Shown in pieces: positions 1 through 5,367 of a stretch of DNA of 5,603 nt (the stretch's first letter is position 1; each line of letters opens with the position of its first letter). The notes under the pieces are model-generated. The model had not been told where the DNA came from. It saw only the letters and a program-made list of their open reading frames with translations, and searched no databases. This DNA comes from Candidatus Sumerlaeota bacterium (GTDB taxonomy: Bacteria > Sumerlaeota > T1SED10-198M): positions 1 through 5,603 of the forward strand of contig PWGE01000102.1 in NCBI GenBank assembly GCA_003554345.1, given 5' to 3'. A program made the translations under genes and the position numbers.

Positions 1-1
1 A

Positions 2-1855
2 ATGTTTGGAAATCCACGTCAGTATTTCTGGCTGGTTCCTCAGCTTGGCGGTAATTATAATGAGGTAAACGGAGGTTTTTTCACCTTTTCATTGCTGGTG
101 ATGGTTATTCCCGGTCTGCTGACAGCCGGTAAACGATATCGACCATTGTCTTTGAGTGCTTTTGGTGTGATGCTCCTGTGTTTTGCTTTTGCATATCCGG
201 TCCCCTTCTTTCATTCTTTTCTCAATTCTCTGCCTCTCTTTGAAGTGGGAGCGAACACCCGCCTGATATACGGTGTGGCTTTTATGGGTATTATACTCGG
301 AGTGCTTGGCTGGAAACATATTTTAGAAAATCTCACAGGAAAGTGGATATTCTATGTTACTCTGGGCGTTCTCATTCTTATATTCGCGGGTAGTGGGATC
401 TATGTTGTGCGAAACACTCTTTTTCCTGAATATGTGGACTGGGGACAACAGGTTTTTATACTCCAGGGGATACGACTGCTGATTATTGCCCTCTTTCTTG
501 TTATTCTCTGCAGGGTGCGTTGTTCTGTCGGACTGAAAAAGGTTTTCCTGGCCGTGGCGGTGTTTTTTGAAGTAGCTCTCCTGTTTCAGGGATATAATCC
601 CATTATTCAGCATACATACTTTTATCCTTCCGGTGAAACTACCCGTCAGGGCAGAAGAGCAGGGTTAAATCGAATTATGTTCCCGGGAAATAGTATGCCG
701 GCCAATACCTCTACCTATTATGGACTGTATGATATCCGCAATTATGATGCAATGAATCTGAAACGGACCATTGAAACAAGTCAGATGTACAGGCATATCC
801 TGGGAGCATGGGATGATTACTATACGGTCGGCTCTCCTTTTTTTAATTTTTTGGGAGCCCAGTTTGCTGTGGTACCTCATAAAGACATTATGAAGTATGA
901 CTACTTTCCTGCACAGATGCCTCAAAAAAGCTATGAGGTTTCCTATAACACTGTTATGACCCAACCACTGGTAACTGTAAGAGAAAATCCGACTTCAGTT
1001 ATGTTGCATCTTCATGCCCCGGGGGTGAGTGAAGAGGCTCCTCTGCTGGTAGGTATTACCCCCTGCCTGGAGGAACCTGACTATCTGGTGCTCAATAGAT
1101 ATGAATCTCCGCGGGAGGGGTCTTTAAAAGTGGAAATACCATCCGATATAGAACTGAAACAAGGCAAGAAATATTTCCTGCAACTCAAGGTGGATTTTGC
1201 CTCTGAAGAGAGCTTTGAAATATCCTCCATGCATTACAACCATGCTTCGCCGGCATTTACTGAAAAAGAGGAGTTGCCCCATCCTCTCTGGTATGAGATA
1301 CGTTATGATGATAATCGCTATGTGCTGGAAAATGAGATGGAAGGTCTTTACTGGTACAGGAATACCCAAGTTTTACCCAGAGCTTTTCTTACCAACCAGA
1401 TTCGCCTGAGTGATGAGACTATACTGGATGATATGGCACGCTCCAGCATGAGTTACGACAATCCGGAGGTATTCATTGAGCAAAATCGTCTGTCCGGGGA
1501 AAAGGCCGTACGACTAGAAGAATTGTCCCGCGAGGACCCTTTCATGAAAGATGTCGAAATAACAGAATATGAGTCGAACAGGGTTACTATACCTGTTAAG
1601 GCTCCTCAAGCCGGGTTATTGGTGCTCAGCGATAGCTGGTATCCAGGCTGGCAGGTATTGGTAGACGGTGAACGAAAAAATATTATACGAACAAATTACA
1701 ACTTTCGGGGAGTGAAACTGGAACCGGGAGAGTTTGTGGTCGAGTTCAAATACCGGCCGTGGAGTTTTTATGGAGGGGTGTTCCTTACTTTATTATGTAT
1801 GGCGGGTGGATTACTCGTACTATACTCTCAAAAACGAATGGAAAAAAAGGAATGA
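2..1855 (+). CDS. YfhO-family polytopic membrane protein, C-terminal part (5' end outside window)
   Basis: Recognised as a YfhO-like membrane protein, a family related to GT-C type glycosyltransferases and linked to glycosylation of cell-surface polymers in Firmicutes; the substrate here is unknown. The visible 617 residues hold about six hydrophobic helices (roughly residues 26-42, 50-72, 87-104, 114-136, 151-171, 178-197). A large soluble, probably extracytoplasmic domain follows (about 200-585), then one last helix (about 589-608) and a basic tail, KRMEKKE. The most diagnostic part is the end of the soluble domain: LVLSDSWYPGWQVLVDG (540-556), then a GVKLEPGEFVVEFKYRP-type strand (570-586), the usual YfhO C-terminal signature. 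Family members are commonly 800-900 residues, so the N-terminal helices and the expected acidic catalytic loop lie upstream. The ATG at position 2 is therefore probably an internal methionine. The gene ends 21 nt before a tRNA. Family assignment is fairly sure; enzymatic activity is not shown here. Confidence 0.8.
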   Translation: MFGNPRQYFWLVPQLGGNYNEVNGGFFTFSLLVMVIPGLLTAGKRYRPLSLSAFGVMLLCFAFAYPVPFFHSFLNSLPLFEVGANTRLIYGVAFMGIILGVLGWKHILENLTGKWIFYVTLGVLILIFAGSGIYVVRNTLFPEYVDWGQQVFILQGIRLLIIALFLVILCRVRCSVGLKKVFLAVAVFFEVALLFQGYNPIIQHTYFYPSGETTRQGRRAGLNRIMFPGNSMPANTSTYYGLYDIRNYDAMNLKRTIETSQMYRHILGAWDDYYTVGSPFFNFLGAQFAVVPHKDIMKYDYFPAQMPQKSYEVSYNTVMTQPLVTVRENPTSVMLHLHAPGVSEEAPLLVGITPCLEEPDYLVLNRYESPREGSLKVEIPSDIELKQGKKYFLQLKVDFASEESFEISSMHYNHASPAFTEKEELPHPLWYEIRYDDNRYVLENEMEGLYWYRNTQVLPRAFLTNQIRLSDETILDDMARSSMSYDNPEVFIEQNRLSGEKAVRLEELSREDPFMKDVEITEYESNRVTIPVKAPQAGLLVLSDSWYPGWQVLVDGERKNIIRTNYNFRGVKLEPGEFVVEFKYRPWSFYGGVFLTLLCMAGGLLVLYSQKRMEKKE

Positions 1856-1857
1856 AC

Positions 1858-1866
1858 TGATATAAT
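1858..1866 (+). promoter_or_regulatory. Extended -10 promoter for the tRNA-Pro (and probably folD)
   Basis: TGATATAAT is a perfect extended -10 element (TGnTATAAT). It starts 2 nt after the stop codon of the membrane-protein gene and ends 10 nt before the first tRNA base, so the start site would fall at about 1872-1875. The -35 region, about 17 nt upstream (near 1838-1843, inside the upstream gene), matches TTGACA poorly, as is common for extended -10 promoters. No separate folD promoter is visible, so this one may serve both. Confidence 0.6.
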
Positions 1867-1876
1867 AGAAAAAAAT

Positions 1877-1949
1877 CGGGGCGTAGCGCAGGTGGTAGCG
1901 CACTGCGTTCGGGACGCAGGAGTCGCTGGTTCGAGTCCAGTCGCCCCGA
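1877..1949 (+). tRNA. tRNA-Pro, anticodon CGG
   Basis: The full cloverleaf can be folded by eye. The acceptor stem is CGGGGCG (1877-1883) with CGCCCCG (1942-1948), all seven pairs Watson-Crick. The D-arm is GCGC (1886-1889) with GCGC (1898-1901), with GG in the loop. The anticodon stem is CTGCG (1903-1907) with CGCAG (1915-1919), around loop TTCGGGA with anticodon CGG (1910-1912), which reads the proline codon CCG. The variable loop is 5 nt. The T-arm is GCTGG/CCAGT with loop TTCGAGT (1930-1936). The discriminator base is A1949. The 3' CCA is not encoded (TAT follows), so CCA-adding enzyme must complete it. A leading C and the GCGCAG-type D-arm are typical of bacterial tRNA-Pro. No terminator follows before folD, so processing from a longer transcript is likely. 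Confidence 0.96.
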
Positions 1950-1960
1950 TATTTTGGTTG

Positions 1961-1966
1961 AAGGGG
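1961..1966 (+). promoter_or_regulatory. Ribosome binding site of folD
   Basis: AAGGGG lies 7 nt upstream of the ATG at 1974, a reasonable Shine-Dalgarno sequence at standard spacing. It begins only 11 nt after the tRNA 3' end, so the site stays on the folD mRNA after tRNA 3' processing. It supports the chosen start. Confidence 0.65.
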
Positions 1967-1973
1967 TCTCAGT

Positions 1974-2861
1974 ATGGCAGAACTTTTAAAGGGAAAAGAA
2001 GTACGGGAGAAGATTCTGGCACAGGTGGAAAAGGATGTGCAGCGGGCTAAAAAGACTCAGGGAGTAGTGCCCGGCTTAAAAGTGCTTCTGGTAGGAGATG
2101 ATCCTGCTTCGGAGGTCTATGTAAGAAATAAAGCCCGGGCTTGTGAAAGGATAGGTTTCCATTCTGAGATAGAACATCTGCCTTCTTCTGTTTCCCAGGA
2201 AAAGGTTCTTCAGCAGATAGATGATTGTAATCAGGATGATTCCATTCATGGACTTCTGGTACAGTTACCCCTGCCCGACCATATTAATGAAGACAGAATT
2301 ATTCAGTCTATTCATCCCCTCAAGGATGTAGACGGTTTTCATCCCGAAAATGTGGGACGTCTTTGTATCGGTACGCCGAGATTTGTTCCATGTACGGCGT
2401 TGGGTATTATAGAAATTCTTAAATATCATGACATTGAAATAGAGGGGAAAGATGTGGTTATTCTGGGAAGAAGCAACCTCGTTGGCAAACCTTTACTGAA
2501 CTTACTTATCCAGAAACGACCCTATGCCAATGCCACTGTGACCCTCTGTCATTCCCGTACCCGAAATCTTGCTGAAAAGTGTCGTCAGGCTGATATCCTG
2601 GTAGCGGCAATCGGGAAGCCGGAATTTGTAGACGGTTCCATGGTAAAAGAGGATTCCGTTATAATAGATGTGGGTATCAACAGGGTCGAAGATAGCAGCC
2701 GGGAAAAAGGATATCGCCTTGTAGGAGATGTGAAGTTTGCAGATATTGAAGAAAAGGTGCAGGCGATAACACCGGTACCGGGTGGTGTTGGACCCATGAC
2801 GATAGCTTCTCTTATGATGAATACCTGGCAGGCTTTTAAGCTTCAGACCGGTCTGGAATAA
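1974..2861 (+). CDS. folD: Bifunctional methylenetetrahydrofolate dehydrogenase / methenyltetrahydrofolate cyclohydrolase (FolD)
   Basis: FolD is a cytosolic enzyme. It oxidises 5,10-methylene-THF to 5,10-methenyl-THF with NAD(P)+, then hydrolyses it to 10-formyl-THF, feeding purine and formyl-Met-tRNA synthesis. The 295 residues match the family length. The N-terminal catalytic domain shows SEVYVRNKARACERIG, with Tyr49 and the catalytic Lys53. It is followed by HGLLVQLPLP (Gln97) and KDVDGFHP (Asp120), corresponding to the Lys/Gln/Asp set known in E. coli FolD. The Rossmann domain has the nucleotide-binding loop VVILGRSNLVGKP (about 161-173) and VIIDVGIN (229-236). The C-terminal signature TPVPGGVGPMTIA (266-278) is intact. 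The start is backed by AAGGGG 7 nt upstream. The gene follows a tRNA-Pro by 24 nt and is probably co-transcribed with it. Its TAA stop abuts the stop of the convergent mcsB-like gene with no base between. Nothing suggests loss of function. Confidence 0.97.
   Translation: MAELLKGKEVREKILAQVEKDVQRAKKTQGVVPGLKVLLVGDDPASEVYVRNKARACERIGFHSEIEHLPSSVSQEKVLQQIDDCNQDDSIHGLLVQLPLPDHINEDRIIQSIHPLKDVDGFHPENVGRLCIGTPRFVPCTALGIIEILKYHDIEIEGKDVVILGRSNLVGKPLLNLLIQKRPYANATVTLCHSRTRNLAEKCRQADILVAAIGKPEFVDGSMVKEDSVIIDVGINRVEDSSREKGYRLVGDVKFADIEEKVQAITPVPGGVGPMTIASLMMNTWQAFKLQTGLE
2842..2857. other. Palindrome at the folD 3' end, possible weak bidirectional terminator
   Basis: CAGACCGGTCTG (2844-2855) is a perfect 12-bp palindrome, extended by one G-T and one T-A pair to 2842-2857. 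It lies inside the last codons of folD, a few bases before the junction with the convergent gene. Either mRNA could form a 6-bp stem with a CCGG loop. Neither side has a proper run of U: the plus side continues into the mixed pyrimidine stretch ATCACTCTTCTGTTTCTTC. A terminator is plausible because there is no other room for one, but it may be chance. Confidence 0.25.
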
Positions 2862-3938
2862 TCACTCTTCTGTTTCTTCGGGACCTTTCCCAATTGCTTC
2901 TTCCAGGTACTGGCTTATAACCTGGGAACGCAAAAAGTTGATATCTTCCTTTTTATCAGAAGTCAATAATTCAAGATGTCCCGGTTTGCCAAGACAGAGG
3001 CAGGTATTTATATCAGATATTCTCAGGGAGGGAAAAAGTTCCTGTTCAATTCCTGTACGAATGTTTAAGAGATGGGTGATCATTTCTTTAAAAGAAAGGA
3101 GACAGGAGGAGCGCAGGACAGCTAATGAGCGTAATAATGGATCATAATGGGATAAAAAGTCAGATTCAAAGGCCTGCAGACGAGCCCTTTTTTCCTGAAC
3201 TTTCAATGAAGAAACGGCCTCTTCCATGAGGGTGATAATTTCAGATTCTTTCATGCCAAGGGTATGGGCATTTTCCACCACGTAGAGTCCGGGATAGCAA
3301 ACCTGGTTCCAGTAAAACGGAACAAGTTTAATGCCGCTTCCCAGAAATTTATGGCAAAGAGTGTTATAGTTTACTTTTCGCATCAAAAAGGGAAGATGCA
3401 TGACAATGCGAAATTTAAGGGCTGTTCCCAGTTCCGAGTAGCGGCTGGAAAAATAGCCGTAGCGTGGATGATAAGCATACGGGAATTTTTTTTCCAGGAA
3501 ACGCTCGACGGCCAGAAGTTGTAAAAATGCCGCCTCAAGATTATCTTTGATTTCCAGGTTGAAAAAGGAAAAATGGTTCTCATGGAGTAGAAAAAGGAGG
3601 GTGTTATCCAGTGGTGAAAAGTATAGCTTTTTACGGTAAATATTCTGGAGAAAAGAAGAGGGTAGCAAGAAAAGTTCATTCAGAAGTGTCAGAAAATTAT
3701 TATCAGATTCCTTGCAGGAAAGATGATTCCAGCTGGAAAAGAAAGGGTCCTGCGAGAAAGAAAGAGTGACCTGCCTTTTAAATTCAGTAAGGTCGGCGAG
3801 GTCCATCTTCGCTGGCAAAGGGAGATCTTCACAGTTTCTATTGCATTCAGCGTGGCAAAATAAGACAATGGGATCAGTGTCTTTTGAGGTATACCATCGA
3901 TATTGGAGAAGGAGGCTGTCAAGTTCCTTTTGATTCAC
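2862..3938 (-). CDS. mcsB: McsB-like ATP:guanido phosphotransferase homologue, probably a catalytically dead pseudokinase
   Basis: McsB phosphorylates protein arginines and marks proteins for ClpCP. This 358-residue protein (B. subtilis McsB is about 363) follows mcsA in the usual order. It keeps the fold signatures FPYAYHPRYGYFSS (152-165), LGTALKFRIVMHLPFL (170-185), HTLGMKESEI (225-234) and QEKRAR (248-253). By alignment from memory with B. subtilis McsB, the functional motifs are gone. IVLSSRIRLARN is IVLFCHAECNRN (24-35); NEEDH is LHENH (118-122); the catalytic Cys of TSCPTN is Arg166 (SSRYSE); RGIYGEGSEA is LVPFYWNQVC (205-214); and the phosphoarginine-binding RDxxRA is EDINFL (331-336). 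The reading frame is open throughout, so this looks like divergence with a retained protein, not fresh decay. The start is GTG, supported by AAGAGG 6 nt upstream, and lies inside the end of mcsA (20-bp overlap). Homology is clear; arginine kinase activity is unlikely. A scaffold, McsA partner or protease adaptor role is inference. Confidence 0.85.
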   Translation of the reverse strand: MNQKELDSLLLQYRWYTSKDTDPIVLFCHAECNRNCEDLPLPAKMDLADLTEFKRQVTLSFSQDPFFSSWNHLSCKESDNNFLTLLNELFLLPSSFLQNIYRKKLYFSPLDNTLLFLLHENHFSFFNLEIKDNLEAAFLQLLAVERFLEKKFPYAYHPRYGYFSSRYSELGTALKFRIVMHLPFLMRKVNYNTLCHKFLGSGIKLVPFYWNQVCYPGLYVVENAHTLGMKESEIITLMEEAVSSLKVQEKRARLQAFESDFLSHYDPLLRSLAVLRSSCLLSFKEMITHLLNIRTGIEQELFPSLRISDINTCLCLGKPGHLELLTSDKKEDINFLRSQVISQYLEEAIGKGPEETEE

Positions 3939-4482
3939 CGTTTGCCTCTTTTTCTATTTCCTTTTCCAGTTTAATGAGATGGTTTTTTATTTTTCCAGCA
4001 CGATTATAATCTTCCGCCCTTACAGATTCCTGAAGAAGTGTTTTCAAAAGATAGAGTTTTTGATACTTTTTATAGAGTGTTTCATTTTGGGAGGGAAGCA
4101 TTCCCCGGTGAAAATTCATCTTCTGTGAGGAAGAGAAGACTTTGTCCAGGAGAGATTCGAAATAATGCAGGCATTTCAGACATCCAAATCTACCGGAAGT
4201 CAAAACCTGCATAAAAGAGTGGAGGCAGTGAGGGCAGGTTATACGGTCAAATTCTGATGTGAAGTTTCTCCCGCTGCTTTCAGAAAGCTGATTCCCACCC
4301 AGCATATTCCTGAATATGTCCTGCAGATAACCGGATTCTTCATTTTGAAGGTAAATATTATAACGTTTATAACAACGGCGGCAGAGAAAAACACTTTGAA
4401 ACTTTGAAGGAGTGCGTATTAAGATTTTTACAACAACATTGCCTTTATGGCACTGATAACACTCCTGGTCGTCAAAGTTCAT
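3919..4482 (-). CDS. mcsA: McsA-like zinc protein with UVR motif (McsB activator family)
   Basis: McsA is a small cytoplasmic zinc protein that binds and activates the arginine kinase McsB in the Clp stress-proteolysis system. The 187-residue product is about the usual length. It shows four CxxC pairs: C8/C11 (CYQC), C34/C37 (CRRC), C83/C86 (CPHC) and C101/C104 (CLKC). GRFGCLKCLHYF (97-108) matches the McsA pattern GRFGCxxCYxxF, and HRGMLP (125-130) corresponds to the HxGKxP segment. A C-terminal UvrB/UvrC-type helical motif spans about 139-176 (LKTLLQESVRAEDYNRAGKI and following, ending in a charged coil). All zinc ligands are kept. The ATG overlaps the natural end of the aminotransferase frame by 11 bp and has only a weak GGAA Shine-Dalgarno, so translation may depend on coupling. 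Its stop overlaps the GTG of the mcsB-like gene by 20 bp. ctsR and clpC, the usual Firmicutes neighbours, are not adjacent. Confidence 0.87.
   Translation of the reverse strand: MNFDDQECYQCHKGNVVVKILIRTPSKFQSVFLCRRCYKRYNIYLQNEESGYLQDIFRNMLGGNQLSESSGRNFTSEFDRITCPHCLHSFMQVLTSGRFGCLKCLHYFESLLDKVFSSSQKMNFHRGMLPSQNETLYKKYQKLYLLKTLLQESVRAEDYNRAGKIKNHLIKLEKEIEKEANGESKGT
3945..3950 (-). promoter_or_regulatory. Ribosome binding site of the mcsB-like gene, inside mcsA
   Basis: On the minus strand AAGAGG lies 6 nt before the GTG at 3938-3936, within the last codons of mcsA. It decides for this GTG start and fits translational coupling across the 20-bp overlap. Confidence 0.6.
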
Positions 4483-5350
4483 ATTTTGTTCCGAGTTCCG
4501 TGGTTATTTTCTGGAACTCCTTGATCAATGATCTGGTATGAGGGCCGGGAGAGCCATCGGCAATAGGACGTGCATCGACCTTCACCACAGGAATAACTTC
4601 AGCAGCAGTGCCCGTGAGAAAGCATTCGTCTGCGGTATAGATGTCAAAAAGGGTCAGAGGTCTTTATGCTACCCTGTAACCTTTTTCCCGGGCCAGTTCT
4701 ATTACCGAATCCCGGGTAATTCCTTTTAAAATGCCGGTATGTTCAGGGGGAGTAATGAGCTCTTTGTTATTGAAAATGAAGATATTATCCCCTGTACATT
4801 CCAGGACGTAGCCTTCCTGTGAGAGCATAAGGGCTTCCAGGGCTCCGGCATTTTTCCCCTCAATTTTTGCCATGATATTATTGAGATAATTTAAGGTCTT
4901 GGCTTTCGTGCTGAAGGCGGCGGAGCTGAGGCGGCGGGTAGAAGCGGTCACGATATCCAATCCCTTTTCGTAAAAATCACGGGGATAAAGAGCGATCTTG
5001 TCGGCAATAATAAAAACAGTAGGTTGAGGACATTTCCAGGGTGCCAAACCCAGGTCACCCTTTCCACGGGTAATAACCAGGCGAATATAGGCATCCTTCA
5101 ACTGGTTTTTCTGAAGGGTTTGTATGACGGCTTCTTCCAGCTCATCCAGGGAAAGGGGGATGTCCAGCATGATGTATTTTGCCGAAGCTTTCAATCTTTC
5201 CAGGTGTTCTTTTAACTTGAAGACATTACAATTATAGGAGCGGATCCCTTCAAATACTCCGTCTCCGTATAAAAGCCCGTGGTCAAAAACAGAAACTGTT
5301 GCCTGTTCCTCCGGGACAAATGTGCCGTTTAAATAGATGAGTAACCCCAC
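4472..5350 (-). pseudogene. ilvE: Branched-chain amino acid aminotransferase (class IV, PLP), interrupted by one in-frame TAA
   Basis: IlvE-type enzymes move the amino group between glutamate and the 2-oxo acids of Leu, Ile and Val, using PLP, in the cytosol. The first 228 residues are typical: YLNGTFVPEEQATVSVFDHG (6-25), LYGDGVFEGIRSY (27-39), the probable Schiff-base Lys151 in KTLNYLNNIMAK, Glu184 in LECTGDNIF (183-191) facing the PLP ring, and GILKGITRDSVIELA (206-220). Codon 229 is then TAA (4666-4664). In the same frame 63 more codons follow: RPLTLFDIYTADECFLTGTA and onward, including the PLP-phosphate-binding TGTAAE, then PGPHTRSLIKEF, ending in TGA at 4474-4472. With the stop read as one residue the protein is 292 aa, normal for the family. 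The 228-aa product alone (4664-5350) would lack the TGTAAE region and is probably inactive. The start is GTG with a strong AGGAGG, 17 nt after the lolD-like gene. The end overlaps mcsA by 11 bp. A D-amino-acid or aminodeoxychorismate-lyase relative is possible but fits less well. Confidence 0.85.
4664..4666 (-). other. Premature in-frame TAA stop in ilvE
   Basis: The minus-strand codons read GTA GCA TAA AGA CCT, giving V-A-stop-R-P. The E. coli IlvE equivalent is V-R-E-Q-V, and many relatives have V-x-E-R-P-L, so Glu (GAA) is the expected residue; GAA to TAA is one G-to-T change. No base is gained or lost, since the frame is the same on both sides. folD ends with TAA at the correct family length, so reassignment of TAA as a sense codon is not supported. 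Confidence 0.9.
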
Positions 5351-5356
5351 TTTCAG

Positions 5357-5362
5357 CCTCCT
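5357..5362 (-). promoter_or_regulatory. Ribosome binding site of ilvE
   Basis: A consensus AGGAGG on the minus strand, 6 nt before the GTG at 5350-5348. It sits in the 17-nt gap after the lolD-like stop codon. It fixes the GTG start and is the strongest Shine-Dalgarno seen in the window. Confidence 0.8.
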
Positions 5363-5367
5363 CTGTT

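Noticed and set aside
89-1409. Several short open frames, mostly antisense, within the membrane-protein gene
   Set aside because: The long plus-strand frame has continuous membrane helices and the YfhO C-terminal signature; the others have no independent support.
2938-3524. Plus-strand open frames opposite the mcsB-like gene (2938-3147 and 3264-3524)
   Set aside because: They are antisense to a gene with clear family similarity, are low in recognisable features, and lack supporting start signals.
3383-3922. Two minus-strand open frames (3383-3679 and 3689-3922) overlapping the mcsB-like gene in another frame
   Set aside because: They are shadows. The McsB-like frame carries all the family similarity, and neither shadow resembles a known protein.
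2862-3938. Creatine/arginine kinase (phosphagen kinase) instead of McsB
   Set aside because: The length, the adjacent McsA and the C-terminal PGHL segment fit McsB. Phosphagen kinases also need the motifs that are missing here.
4664-4666. Stop-codon reassignment or selenocysteine/pyrrolysine recoding at the ilvE TAA
   Set aside because: Selenocysteine uses TGA and pyrrolysine TAG, not TAA. folD ends in TAA at normal family length, so TAA works as a stop here. Glu is the expected residue, which points to a one-base change.
4538-4729. Plus-strand open frame of 63 codons opposite the ilvE 3' end
   Set aside because: It lies antisense to conserved aminotransferase sequence, has no recognisable family features, and no convincing Shine-Dalgarno.
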